A program made the translations under genes and the position numbers. From Pipra filicauda (lineage: Eukaryota > Chordata > Aves > Passeriformes > Pipridae): a stretch of 64,000 nt of DNA. Below are positions 46,701 through 61,200 of this stretch, one piece after another. The notes under the pieces are model-generated. The model worked only from the letters and a program-made list of their open reading frames with translations. It had not been told where the DNA came from and made no database searches. The first letter of the stretch is position 1; every line of letters begins with the position of its first letter. The stretch spans positions 310,001 to 374,000 of the forward strand of contig NW_024104331.1 in NCBI RefSeq assembly GCF_003945595.2. Reading direction: 5' to 3'.

Positions 46701-49251
46701 TAACGGAGAGCCCATTGCTAGAATACAAAAATAAAGGAGGCATCCCTGCATATCCCAGGCTAGAAAGAGTTAACCAGAAAGAGCAGGAAGAAGCTTTCCC
46801 AAAGAGGGGGTTGAAGTAAACAGCAGAGGTCAATAAAGCAACATCTTCTCCCGACTTCCCCAGCATGTTTTTTCCCTTCACCAATAAATACAAATTCCTC
46901 ATTAACAAGTGACAAGCAGGTAATCTGCCCACAACAAGGGGGAAAGGGGCTGGAGGCAGAAAGATTTTTCACTCCTATTATTATTTATCTTTTTTTTTTT
47001 TTTAACCAAAGCAGCCATTAAAAACAGCAACCCACTGCAGAGGCAGGGAATCTGTTTGCTTTCACACTGCAACTGGCAGGTAAAAGAGCTGCACTGTCTC
47101 ACGAGTGTAAAAAAACCCCAAAAAATAGCTGCCACAGCAAAAGGTGAACAGGGAGGGAGAGGTCTGTTCTCTTCAGAGCTTTCCATCTCAGTCTCTCAGT
47201 TTAAAAATCAAAGTCTGCAGACGTTGTCTACTGAAAGCTGAAAAAAAAGTTTGAGTGGGAGGAGAAGAGGGGAAAAAAAAAAAAAAGGATGCATCTAGTA
47301 CGAAGCCTTAAGCAAAAAAAGAAAAGGGCAGAGCGTGTCAGAAAGCCACCCAAGTGAGGAGAATTTTCTGCTGCCTCTGGGTCTTGAAGAGCAGGTACAC
47401 CCGGGGTGGGGGAGCCTGTACCCCAGCAAACAGGTGAACTGAACAGTCGTGGGTTCTGCGTGAAAACAAGCAAAGCTGCCCTCAGGAGCAGAGTGACCTG
47501 TCCCAGGTGAGCTCTGCCTCAGTGGGAGAAGGTGGAGAGGACTCTGCCATCCCAGAGCTTGAGGGGAGGTGGTTGTTTCAAGGGGCTCTCACTAAACCGG
47601 GGCGGACTCGGCTTCACTCCGAGACAGAGCAGGTGACGTCTGTCTGGGGGGCAGGGATGAGATCCCAGTTCTCTCTCCCTGCAGGGAACGGTGTCCTTGG
47701 AGAGATGCTGCCAGACTCCATGACCTCTCTCCCTCCTCATCTCAAAGACTGTTCTGGAAGGGAGAGGCAGCCCTTGCTCAGCCAGCACTGCGCAGCCTCG
47801 CTCGGCAACGCCTGGCAGCCAGAAACAGCCAGAGGAGGAAAAGGAGGCCTCTCCTCTTTCCACAGCAGCAACAGGAAGACCAGGGATTGCACCACATGGA
47901 AGAACAGCACACACACATGCGCACACACTCCCAGACACACACCTCACACCCCTGGGACCAAGGCTGGCATGTTCAGACCTTCAGCAGGAAGAGCTACGAG
48001 ACAGCGCAGGGCGGTTCAGATCTCCAGGGGCTCTTTGGTCTTAGTTGATAGTCCTAGAAAAAAACAACCTCTGCGGGTTCGGTTGTAGCACAGCTGTGTA
48101 AGATCTGTTGGGTATTTAGTGTTTGGCAACTGCAAGAGGGAAAAACAGGGCTGTGTGCTACATGAGAGGGGAAGGAATGGAAGTACCAGTGCTGCGTTTC
48201 TTGGTGTGCTCCTGGCTCTGCAGCCAGTCAGTGTGTGGAGAGCGGGAAGAGGAAGGAGGTTTCCTGAGAGGATCATGAATCCATCCAATGTCACACCAAC
48301 AACGAGGCAGAAAAGGCCCACCTCGGCCAAGACAGAGCAGCTGGCTGCCCAGAAATGCTGCTTCTAACAGCTCCAAACTGTAGTTGTAACATACACATGG
48401 TGACAATGTTCTCAGCTCCCACACAGGTGACATGGAGAGGAGAAGGTGAACACAGCTACACACACTGGGCAACAGAGAGAGAGGCTGTGACCTGCCCCTT
48501 TCCTCAGCAGCTTCAGCTACACGAGTCCTAAGGCTCTGACCCAACCTGTCCCCACTGCTGTCACCTCCCTCCATGGGTTCATGGACCACAGGAGAAAGTA
48601 CCAGAACTGGGCAAGCACATCCTGCCCCGTTGAGCTGCACATATCCAGTGCCTTCAACAATCCTTCAGCTAAGACAGGGGGACAAGACAGGCAATCTCCA
48701 GTCCTCAATACAGCACAGCCACATCTGCTGACAACGTGTCTGAGATGGAAGCCAGAAGAAAGATGTTATGGGATAAAACAGGTGTTTCATGGCCAACAAC
48801 CCTAAACTGGGGGCCTCTAGACAGGCTGGTAGCACAGAGTCAAGCTTTCAGAATCACTGCAGTAAATTCATTCCATAACCCCTGCCCTAGGTTTGTATTT
48901 TATTCAGGAATTTAACATCCCCTCTGCAATGCAGGCAACATCACCCTGTACCACATCATACAGCAGCTCTGGAAAAATAATCACCAGTTACACTGCTTAC
49001 AGACAACTCAAAGACCCCTGTTGGGACTAAATTCCACTAAAGGCAAACCCCGGACTGCACTGCCATGCTGTGGAGGAGGAGGAGGAGGAGGAGGTGATGG
49101 TTTACAGAGACGGCCGCTCCTGCCCCTGCCAGCTTGTCCTACTCTGTGCATAGTGCGAAACAGTGCAGTCATTCATCAGAGAGAGTCCAGGACCAAGGAA
49201 ACTAGGTTCCCTTTCAGCCAAACAATTAGAGGAAGGAGAGGCAGTTCTATT
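43771..49251 (-). other. WDTC1: probable WDTC1 3' UTR and downstream sequence
   Basis: No coding exon or CR1 copy is recognised in these 5.5 kb, which fits at least partly with transcribed UTR. Minus-strand poly(A) candidates are AATAAA at 48899-48904, ATTAAA at 46511-46516 and AATAAA at about 44542-44547. I cannot tell which is used. Features seen: poly-T at about 46990-47003, poly-A at 47273-47286, and a CA-rich stretch at 47909-47945. Open frames on the + strand (for example 47507-48088) are not supported by similarity or splice sites. Confidence 0.45.
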
Positions 49252-52200
49252 TTAGCTGGGCCGGCACTGGACTTGCCCCTCTGAGCTGTCTTCATCATCT
49301 GAGCCTCCAGCCCCACCACTGGTCAGTCCTGTGATCCGGTACCCCATGTTGAGCAACATCACCTCCAGAGGGTCCGCGTTCATCCGCCTCTGGTTGGCCT
49401 GGGAAGCACCTTCCATGTCCACCACCACGCGGCCGTTGAGCGTTTCACTCTGCAAGGCACCAAGGGAGAGAGCTCAGGGGCTGTTACTGCTGCTCTCACT
49501 AGAGATGCCAGCGGGGAGAAAACAGTAGGAAAGACCACGTTCCACCTCCTGACGAGAGGAGTCTTTGACTGCAGCTCTTACCTCTGGCCTGGGGTTCCAC
49601 AGTCGCACGACCGGGTCGATGCCGCTGGTAGCCAGGAAGCAGTAGCTGGGATGAGGCTGGAGACAGTTCACAATGGACTCGTCTCCCTGCAGCACTCGGA
49701 CCAGGTTGGTGGTTTCCTTCTCCCAGATGAAGAAGGAGCCGTCGTCCGACCCGCTGACTATGTACTGTGCATTGCTAGGGCGAGAGGAGCACAGGCTGGA
49801 GGTCACAGCTCAGAGACAGTCTCTAGCAGACAGGAGAATCATCTATAATTCACAGGCTGACACCCCTCATGCTGACAGATCCAGATAAAGCTCCTGTGCT
49901 GGTCCCTCTATCCCCAGGAGTCCTGTTTTCGATCCCAAATGGATTTCTGAAACACTACCCCAACCAGGTCCCTCTGTGGATCTGCTACTGATCAGCTACT
50001 CGTGCAGCCACACAGGAGGAGGGTTCCTGTCATGTTTTAACCCTCCAAACCAGTGCCTGTGTCGTTTTATAAACACATGAGGCTTTATCCGACGGAAGAG
50101 AGTATCCTGCTGCTGCCCACACCCCTGTCCTGCACCCCTGCCACACTCTGCCAACATACCTGCCAAAGAAATTGGCCTCTTTGATGTCTGTAGTGGTGTT
50201 GCAGTGGCCACAGTATCGGAATTTGTAGTCGTAGCTGCGCTCCCTCAGCACCATCTCGTCCTCAGAGATGGAATCCTTGCGGCCTGTGGCTCGGAGCCGG
50301 ATGGGGCCTCCCCCTTTCTTGTCTTCAGCTGGAAGGACAACAGATTTTTTCCCTCGACACCATTGGGGGAGGAACACGTTCTAAGCAAACAGCACTCCAA
50401 GAGACCCCAACAGCTTTAGGGAAGAGTTAAGGATGATTCCAGCAGGGAGCAGGGCTTAGAGCACCAGCTTCCTTCCAGATTATCTCCTGGCTACATCAGA
50501 CTCCTTTTATCACACTCTCACTCAAGAGCAAACCAGGACCAGGCGCAAGGAAAGAACAGGCTCAGGCCGGTTTTTGTGCACGGTAACAATCAATCTCTCT
50601 CAGAAGTTGGAGCTTTACTTCTGAGGGGCAGTTTAAGGAGGAAAATCCTTGTCTGATCATTAGATTTCAGTGTAACCTTGAAGGAGCACACGGAGCAGTG
50701 GCACTCACCATTATCACTCTTGGAGAAAAGGGCTGCATTGATGTCCCTGTCCAATGCATCGCAGGCACTGCTGTGTGCTTGTTCTGGAAACTTCCCTTTA
50801 AAGTCATCCAGACACTCCAGTGCTTCTGCCACATACTTGAGTTCAAAGAGACAGCGGGCGAGGCGGAAATGGGCCTTCAGGTGGCATGGATTTAAGGATA
50901 TGGCCTTCAAGCAGTCTCTCAGAGCATCGTAATGGTCCCCGTCCCTGAGGAAAAGGGAGCAGTGCATCACACAGCCCGAGCAGCAACAGCAAACATTTTC
51001 CACTGCTGTTTCCCAGCCCTCATTTCACACCACAGCTTGTTGTTTCCAGCTCTTTCCACGCAGCAGGCACCCCACAAAGCTCACTAACAGCATTTGCTGT
51101 GTCTCGGGGCCACCACCTGACCCAGCCCAGCTTCCCCAACGCCCACAGGCAGCCCTGGGATGTGACCACACAGGGATGCCCTGCGAGCCCTGACCTGCCA
51201 TTTTAAATCCGGGAGAGCAGAGCTCCCTGCTGTAACACATTTCGGGAAGTCCTTTGAAGATGGAGGATGCAGCAGCCCTCTGGCCAGGCAGCACAGGCCT
51301 CCCGTGCCAGGCAAACAGGCTCCTCACACGGCAGCTCACTCGTGCCCCTGTGTGGACACACGGCACAGCTCCTGCCCACGGACACTCAGAGCCCTCAGCC
51401 AGGAGCTGCAGAACCACCCGACCCACCTCAGAGCCCTGATGGACAAACAGCTCAAGCAGGAGTCTTTTTTTCACCTTTACAGGAAAAAACTTTGAGTTTT
51501 AGAAATGAGTGTTACAGCAGACTGGTATGGTAATGGATATTGATGTTCTGTTTAAAGTACTATGCTTGATTTCCCTGCGCTCTGGCTGTGGGAATAAGGG
51601 TGTCCCCGCTCGTGCTCTGGGAGCGGGAGGGATTTGTTGAGCCTTGTGTGGTGCTCAGCTCAGACTGACAGGGCTGACACACCTGGTGCACCAGCATCGA
51701 GCCTGAACTGCTCACAGGCACCACAAGCTGTCCTGAGAGAGTACCATGTGATGGTTAATAATAAGAATAATAATGATGTTTCATCCCTGTAACCTATATG
51801 CCCCATTCCTTGGAAGTGTTCAACGCCAGGGTGGATGGAGTTTGGGGCAACCTGGGCTAGTGGAAGGTGTCCCTGCCCATGGCAGGGGGTGGAACTGGAT
51901 GATCTTTAAGGTTCCTTCCCACCCAAACCATTCCAGGAGTCTGTGGTTCCATGCACTGTCTGAAACAGTCCCAAAGGGAAGATGATGAACTGCCCTGTGC
52001 CTTCTACAGGGTAACAGTTTTAGATCATATGGAGCCTTTGTCACGGAATCACAGAATCCCAAAATGACTCAGGTTGGAAGGGATCACTGGAGGTCACGTA
52101 GGACACCCTCCCTGCCCAAACAGGGTTCTCTACAGCATGTTCCTCAGGACTGTGTCCAGACAGCTTTGGAACATCTCCAGTGAGGGAGACTCCACAACGT

Positions 52201-55200
52201 CTCTGGGCAGCCTGTCCCAGTGCTCTGTCACCCTCACAGTAAAGAAGCTGCTCCTCATGTTCAAGTGGAACAGGGGAGAGGTGTTCCAGTGCCTGGACTC
52301 ATCTAGAGGAGCTCCAGCTCTCTGGGTTACACTCTAAGGAGCAGTGTAACAAAACATATTCTGCAAACCATTGACCCTCCAGCTCCCTCCTATCTAGGTG
52401 GATATTGGCCACTGGCCAGCACAGTCAGAAGGTGGAATGCCTTGTCCATGAGATCTGCAGAAGGGTAGCAGGAACGTTGCTCTTCAGGGCTGTCTTTGCA
52501 GCACTGTCTGTGTTAATTCAGGAAGCTGGACACAGCAACAGGCCACTTTTAATCAGAGGAAGAGGGGATGCAAGTTATTTGTTAGGATGACAGACTAGTG
52601 TGTCACATTTTCAGACCTGACTGGGTTACGAGCTGCTTTCCCACTCTCAAACATCCTTCAGCCTCAACTTACCAGTGTCAGCCCAACAGACTGGTGTGAA
52701 AATGTACACAGTGAGATGTAAAGCAGGCACTGACTTCTCCCTTTGTTACAGCTTTGACTCAGCCTGTGCAAAACTGGAAATCAGCTCAGTACTGTCAACA
52801 TGGACTGCTAAAAGCAATCCAGAGGGTGATGCAGTTGGCTTTTAGGAGCAAAATATCAAAGAACAGCCTTGAAGTGCTGTAGAGTATGAGCAGCATCTTA
52901 AGGGAGATGAGCAAGGGGAGGTTAGGAAATACAGACCTTCCTTTTTTCTTGATCTCTCTGTTATTCAGAGAACAAGGCCAAAGCAGGACCTGCAGGGTTC
53001 TGAGGGTGGCCTATACCTGTTCCTGCTCCAAACATCAAGAACACCTCAGAGACACGCTGTGGTTCAGTGTGGGTCACTGCCTGCCTCTGCCTCCTGCTCA
53101 GTGACATCCCAGCCACCTTCTCCATACACCAGAAGCTGTTTCTATAGCAGAAAAATGTCCCTTTTCTGCACCTGGAAGAGATCAGCTCAGTACTATTTAA
53201 ATTCTACCCACTGCATGCCACAGAAACCCATTGTGTGCATGTTTTTCACATCCTCCTGCTACCAAAAACTGTGGCAAGGCAGTAGCTGACACACTGAAAG
53301 GTTCAGATCTGCCAATACCCTTCGGGAAAAACGATTCCTATATGAAAAATGTCATTCATGAGATCAGCACTCAGCTTCTGTCTTCCATTCCTTAATCCCA
53401 ACCTATTGTTCCTCTCCCTCTGAACACTGAGGCCTTTTTGAGGCAGCTCCCAAATCTCTGCTATTGCAAAACAGCCAGTAGGCCAGTTACCAACAGTCAC
53501 AACAACTGCTGGCTGCTCTTTATCTTGGCAAGAGGAGAGGAGAATTCATACTGGGGATTTCAGCAGGGAGAGGAGAAGGATATCCTCACAAAGCAAATGG
53601 AGATGAAGGACCACAGCTATTTTAAATATGTTAATGGCAAGTCATGCTACTCAGTCTTACTCTGCTCAAGGGGACAGACACTAAAATAACTCAGCTGCAT
53701 CTTGCAGATGCAGCTCTGGCCACTGGTCAGAGAGACATTACCTACTGCAGAGGCTGGTAGGGTGTTTTGCAACCATTAGGACAGAATCCCCTTCACATTC
53801 CAAGGCACCAGTTGCCACTTCTCCAGATCCCTCTGAGAGGTTTCCAGTCAAGGGGAGTGTGGGTTAACTGGGGTAACACAGGAACCACCAGGTCTGAATA
53901 TCTCCAGTATGAGGTACTTGGATAAAGCAGCAAACAAAGCCACCCCAGGCAGCCCTAAACCAACCTTCTACCATGAGATGTTATAAAGCACAGTCACCAT
54001 TACCTCATCTGCTGACAGCAGCCTTAGAGCCCTACTCTAATGCAGATCAGAACCATCCAGAGAAATGCAAACACCCTTGGAGAAACCCTGTGACTCAGAA
54101 GTGGATTTTGAGTTTCTTTTTAAAAAGGGAAGGATCAAAACTTCACTCAGCATGTCAGCAGGTGAGATGATGAGCTTTATCAGCTGACCATAATTTCTCC
54201 AACACACACTGCTGTGCCAGAGGTGCCCACTTATGACTCAACCCAATAACCCCAACCCCACAGGAAAACCAGGTCCTCCAACAAGATATCCATGGTCCTT
54301 GGAAGTCAGGCACCTGTGACACTGAACTCTGACACTCTGGCTCCTTACCACTTGCGCTTCATGTAGGCAGCAGCCCTGTTCCCATAGAGCATGGCATTGT
54401 TGGGGGCTTTCTGCACTGCTTTGCTGTAGAGCTGGATGGCCTGAGTCCACAGCTGGCAGGCAAAGGCCTCGTTGGCTTGCTGCTTGATCCTCTCCAGGTA
54501 AGGAGGTAACTCCACTTGGGGGCTGATGGGAAAGAAGGGAGGAGCACAGGTAAGTTGGACAGCCTTAACTCCAGGTAAATGTTTGTGGTGTTTAGTTCGA
54601 GCTTAGCGAGTCCCAGCGAGCATTAGCTAATACCAAAGGATTCAGGAAAAGGCAGAAGAGACCCTGGATCTGAATAACCTGAATTTAGGAGGAAGGTTTC
54701 TTTTTGACCAAAGAATCACAGAATGATTTGGGTTGGAAGGGACCAGCTCCCTGCCATGGGCAGGGACAGCTTCCACTAGCCCAGGTTGCTCCAAGCCCCA
54801 TCCAACCTGGCCTTGGACACTTCCAGGGATCCAGGGGCAGCCACAGCTTCTCTGGGCAACCTGTGCCAGGGCCTCCCCACCCTCACAGGGAAGAATTTCT
54901 TCCTAAAGTCAAGAATTTCTTCCTAATATCCAATCTAAACCTGCTCTGTCAGTCTGACTGCATCAGTTCGACCATCATTTGACCGTTTCCATTTCTCCTT
55001 TATACACAGGGACACTCCAAATTGAGCAGTGGGTATTTTAAACACCACACTTCACCAACACATCTTTGTTTCGACTGCAAAAACAACATTTCCAACCCCC
55101 TTTTAGCAATGCATAACAATGCAAATCCAGAAGCATCCGAGTTCACCAGGCCCATGCTCTGCAACCCAAAATTCCAGCCCCATTCCCGCTGCCGTGGTGG

Positions 55201-58200
55201 AGGGGCCATCTAGAGGAAATGAGCTGAAACATTCCACAAAGCGACTTTGGTGGAACCCAGACTACCCATATATGGTATTAAATAAGTGTCTTGACTTTGA
55301 ACCATGTCTCAGGAAAAACAGCCACCAAGATGTGCTGCTGCTGCTTCACCCCAACTGCATTTTGCTCTTAAGGAATGAAAGGACCAGGGACAATAAGAAG
55401 AGGTTCTCCATCCATTCCCACCTCCCATGCAGACTGCAGGAGTAGTGACTCCAGTGTCACTGTCCTAAAGAAATTTTGGCTGCTTCCTTCAATTTCCAGA
55501 AGGCAGGTGCCCAAAAAATGGCAAAGGGAAGCAAGGCTCTTTCACCTGGCAGCCTCTCCCATTCCCAACACACTGCTCCTGCAAGCCAGGAAGAAACAAC
55601 CACCCAGGACGCTTTGCTTCCAGGCCTGAAAAGTCATTTCTTAGTTTTGTCCACCCTAATTGATCATAAGAGAGGAAAAATCTTCATGGATAATTTCTTC
55701 CTGATGCTCTTGTTCACAGCCCAGGCGCCAGAAGCCGATACAGCTCCTGGGACAGAGGCCACTTGACAATCAAGTCGAACACACCAAGTGGATTTCTACT
55801 TCACACTTTTTTGGCAGTACCTCACCCTGGCAAGAGGAAGAGGACAAGGAGAGAGGCCCAGGAGCCCTGTGGAGGTGCAGCTGTGCCCTTACCTCACGTG
55901 TGCCCTCCCCTCGGACAGGCGGAAGCCGTTGCTGTGGAGGTGGATGCCATTCGACACTCCGTTGGTAGAGGTTTTTCCATTCTGCACTTCTGAAGGTTAG
56001 AAAAAAAAAAATATATATAAAGCCATGCTAAGCATCAGTGTAGATTATACAAACTCATATCTGCAGCTTCAGGGGTTTTTGTACAGCAGAGCCAAGCCAA
56101 AGCCACACCACATCACTTCTGGGATATCGCACGTCCCACCTCCTCCAGCCACCCACATTTGATTTGCCTTCTTCTATTTAGTACCAAACCTCTGCAGTGT
56201 CCTTTGCAATGGTACTCTTGAATAGAAAACCAGATACACACAGAACTAAGTACTCACACACACAGAGAGGGCATCTTGAAGGGACCTGCCTTTGACTGAG
56301 CCTAGGCCATAGCTGGAGCATCACAGAATCCCAGAATGGTTTGGGTTGGAAGGGACCTTAAAGATAATCCAGTTCCAACCCCTTCTGTGGGCAGGGACAC
56401 CTTCCACTAGCCCAGGTTGCTCCAAGCCCCATCCAACCTGGCCTTGGACACTTCCAGGGATGGGGCAGCCACAGCTTCTCTGGGCAACCTCTACCTCCCC
56501 ACCCTCACAGGGAAGAATTTCTTCCCAATATCCCATCTAGCCCTGCTCTCCTTCAGTTTAAGGCCATTCCCCATTGTCCTGTCACTATATGCCTTTGTGA
56601 AAAATCCCAAAACTGCACAAGTATTTAGTGACATTAGTATAGCTCTGTATTTCAGACAAATGAACATACAACTAAGCTGTTGAATACTTAATAGAACAAG
56701 GAGGATGAGTAGAACCACTGAAGGAATCCAGTAGATGAATTCCAGATGCTTGCTTGCTTTCTTTCTTCCTTTAGTTCTTTTCTTACCCTACTGCTCAAGG
56801 AGCTGTTACAGGCTGAACCAATCCTCTGCAGATCATGCAGCCACATCAGCTGCCATTTCACCAGAAAACATTCAGGTTAAACTTTACAAACTGCATTTAT
56901 GCTGCAGCTGGGAGTGCTCCTGCAGCCACTTCAGACTGGGGAACTGGGGACACTGCCTAACCAGCCTGCTGGGCTGCTCAGAGATCTCAGCATGCAGAGA
57001 CATGCAGGCACAGGACTTTGACCTGATAACACCTTTTCCCAGCCTTTCCCTGAACTTTCTGTGCCCAGCAGGGAGTGTTTGGTGCACCTCCCTGCTACCA
57101 GGAGGTGATTTTTAGATTAAGGCCTAAGGTGTGGACACAGGTCACACAGGGAACACTCCCTGCCAAGAGTCAGGAGCATCACTGCAGCCACTCACTGCCT
57201 GCTGCCTGTGGTATCTGTGTACAGAGCAAGGAATGAAAGGGCTTTTGGACAAACTTCCTGGTCAAATAAATGACTTTTTGATTGTAGGAGGGCTATTAGT
57301 GCCAGGTCAGATTGTTAGACTAGGGAAGATTGCTCTGTTTCCTTGTATTGAGTGTATAAGGAAACAACAGTATCCTATATTTTACTAATAATTAAAAGGA
57401 AAAAAAAAAATCAAACAATATATCTCTTCCATGCCTGTCCACAAAGCTTCCCCCTTAGTTGAAGACAGGATACCAGGACCTCAACCACTTACAAAGTCTA
57501 CTTAATCCTTGTGCACAGCTTTAAGCATTCTCCTTAATTAAGACACACACATCCAGCTCCCCATAGGTCACTTCTCCCCTCCAGACACACGTTTTGGCCC
57601 TCTGCAGAAGGGTTTTAGAACTCAGGGTATGAACTGCACTGCAGAAAACAGCCCAGCAACAGCTTCATTTTCCTGCTGCACCCTGACTTCACTCTGCCTT
57701 CCACTCCCTTTAGTGACAGCATCACACTTACCCCCTGAAGTGTGGCACTTCTTCGGGAGGAGGAAAGTGTACGGTCGCTGTTTGTATGTCAGATCAAACA
57801 AATAGACCTAAGGAAAGGAAAAAGAGAGAATGAGACCAAAAAAAAAAAGAAAAAGAAAAAAAAAAAAATCAGCAAAATATAGATGCTCAAGTCACCAAAA
57901 TAAAACAGGGCCAGATGGGTGTATGGTTTCGTGTTTGTGTTTGCTGTTTCCAATTTTCTAACTGGGAATCTTGTTTATAGATGGGGATGGCAGCAGTACT
58001 AGTGGTGTGCTCCATTCCAGCACTGGGTTCAGAAGGAATAATGCTGAGAAACAGCAGCCTGGTCTTATCCCAGAGCTAAGACAGCCCTCCCCATACCTAC
58101 AGAACTTAAAAGATGGCCTGACCACTGACCAACCTGCTCAGAAAGCTTCAACTCCAGTAAGATACTTTAATTAACACAGTGATCATGAAGGAACCAAACA

Positions 58201-61200
58201 TTTATTGACAGAAAAGAGGTGGTACACTGAACTGAGAGAAGAATCTCTTCAAGATGAAACCTGAGAAACTGAGAAGGATATATTGAGATTCAAGATTTCT
58301 ATAAGATTTCCCGAGAAACTCCAAAGGCAGCCCTGTGAAATTCTATTTTACAGTTGTATTGGGACAGGAATGGACAGCCCAGATCAGCCCTACACTTCAC
58401 CTTCTCAGCACCTTCTCTTAAAGAGAACGAGAGCACAGGTGAGAAAGACCTGCAGGGGACAACCACAGTGCAACCTGCCCACTAGCAAAGTTCCTGCTTA
58501 ATCCATGCTGATTAATGCTGTCAGGAGGATTTTCTCATTTCATTGATAGGCTTTACAGAAGATCCATGAATATCACCCAGAGTTTAAAATTAAAGCAATC
58601 AATATTCCAGGTGAAGGCCTTTACTTCTCCAAGTCCTTTAGTCACTATGCCCTATCACAGGAGCAGTTTGATGCTTCAAGAATGAGTTATGAAATCTTTT
58701 CTAGGTCAGCAAAGGTCAGTTCCAGAACTTGTTTAGTTTATTTTCCTCTTCCAGAGAGTGAACTGTGAATTGGAAAACCAGAACAGAATGTGCTTCAAGT
58801 TTGATCAGTGACAGCATAACAAATAAACCCCTAATCCCAAGCGCTTAGTCTGAATTAATCAGAAAGCAGTTTAAAATCAATCAGATTACCCACAGAGAAG
58901 TTGCTGTACCTGTTTTCAAGAGCACACAACAATGTGCAGTGACTCAACAACTGCATCTGAAGCTTTCTGCCAAACTTCAGCTGTCTCCTTACCTGCTCCC
59001 CTCCCATGTTGACCAAGAGCTCAGTGCCATCAGGACTGAAGGTGACATATGTGGCCACCAGAACCCTCAGCCTGTTGTTGTAGTCTGGAAGCTTCACTGG
59101 AAGGTGCCCTGTGGAGAGGAGAAGTTTGTAATTATTGGCTTAACCAGTAAGTGCTGTCTTTGTCCTACCCCAGCTGCTCCCTTTTACAAGGGCAAAGCCA
59201 TGGAGCACCCATTTCCTGCTGTTTATTGGATCCTTCCATCAGCCACCAAAACACACAGGGGGCTTTTTCACAGCTTCTAAGTATCAATGCCCCATCCCTG
59301 GAAGAGTCCAAGGCTCTGAGCAACCACTCTAGTGGAAGATGTCCCTGCCCATAGCAAGAGGTGGAATGAAATGGGCTTTAAAGTCCCTTCCTACCCAAAG
59401 CATTCAATGATTTTAATTCTGCAAGGCCATCTCCACATGAAGATGAGGATTGTAATTGCCTTGTTAAAAAGGAGCCTGCAGAACCCAGCAAATCTCAGTT
59501 TTAGGGATTCACCAGGATTTGACTTCTGCGATTTGTGCCATCTGCAAATACCTCCATCTTCAACCCCCTAATCAGGTTTCCTTAATAAAGCCCTCAGCAC
59601 AACCAAACCAAAGCTCCTAAATATTCAGCTCACACACAGGTTCTGTTGCTCAGACAGCAGATGTGTTGCATGACCAATTCAGGGGACCTGAGGAATCCTC
59701 CAGTGGGACTCATCAGAAGCAGGACTGTCAGAACTGGTCTGCTGAACGTGCTGGTCTGAGATATTGGAAAAAACCCGAACATTTTGGGGAAAAGGATAGA
59801 AAATAACAAGCACTGGAGAAGAATGTCATATAGATTGCTCAGACACTGCATCACTGATTCTTCATCTGCAGGATGAGGACAAGTCATTTCTCTCCTGTGC
59901 CAAAAAGATTTTGAACAGTAGCTTTGCTGGGACCAGTTCCAGGAAAGCATAAAGAGCCCAGGTTATCCAATTCTTGACTTTCCAACAAAAGTGACAAAAA
60001 GACATTTATGCTGGACAAGAAGCAGCAAGGCCAGCTCACCACCCCACAGCACTGCCAGATCAGGGAACTGAGCAAGAATCCACAGCACAGAAGTGAAATA
60101 AACTGCAATTCCAGGGAATATCCCATGGAAGAACTCCTCCAAGCAGTGGTTCCTTGTGTGAGGAGTACAACTCTGCTTCTTCAGGCATTAAAGTCCCACC
60201 AGTCTCTCCCAGTGTCTCCCCAGTACAGGTGTCCATACCTGCCACGTAGTACTGCGCCGCGCCGTCCGGGAGGGGCTTCTGTCGGTCACAGAACGTGTGT
60301 ACTCCAGCTGAAGGGCTCTGCTTCATGCTTTTTCTAGCCAGAACAGCCTTATTATAATCATAGCATTCAACTGCTGGAAGCCTGATTCAAGCTAACACTT
60401 TATGTTCACCCACGAGGACAAGGCCCACTCAGCTATGGGTCACCAGCCTCACATCACCCCAGTGTATTCAGAAATCAAAAAGGCTTTGGGTGATAGAAAA
60501 AAAAAAAAAAAAGTAAAACTTCACAGATGATGGATCCCTGCAAGTCCCCCTTCCCCCCAGAGCCTTGACCAGATTTCTGTAGCTCACACGTGCCCAGCAA
60601 AGCCAGGTGCTGTTACCTGTGGTTGTGGATCATGCGGATGTCGTAGAGCCGCACGAAGGGCCCGCTGGCCCCCACTGCCAGGTAGTTGTTGTCCTGGGGG
60701 TTCACTGTCAGGCATTTGGCCTCCACCAGCTGCCCACAGTACTCAGTCAGGTCTATGAGGACCTCGGAGCGTTTGCTGTTCTCTCGCAGGTCGTACTGTC
60801 TGCAAAGGGAGGGAGTCAGGCACTCGTGTCATGGAGAGCAGAAGCAGTAACAGAGAATCATGGAACACCCTGAGTTGGGAGGGACCCACAAGGATCATCC
60901 AGTCCAACTCCTGGCCCTGCACAGGACACCCCAACAATCCCACCCTGTCCCTGAGAGCGTTGTCCAAACCCTCCTGGAGCTCTGGCAGCCTTGGGGCTGT
61001 GCCCACTGCCCTGGGGAGCCTGTTCAGTGCCCAAGCACCCTCTGGGGGAAGAACATTTTGTTAAGTTTTCCTTGGTGACCAAACTGAAGACCACTCAAAG
61101 CAGCACACTGACACTGCTCAGCAGTGACCTACACTTCATTATCCATGATGAGATGACACCAAGGACATGTTAACAACAGTAATTTGTGCCACAGGTTACT

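Noticed and set aside
47507..48088. 193-codon + strand frame downstream of WDTC1
   Set aside because: No similarity to a known protein and no splice signals. It is antisense to the probable WDTC1 3' UTR and includes a CA-rich simple stretch.
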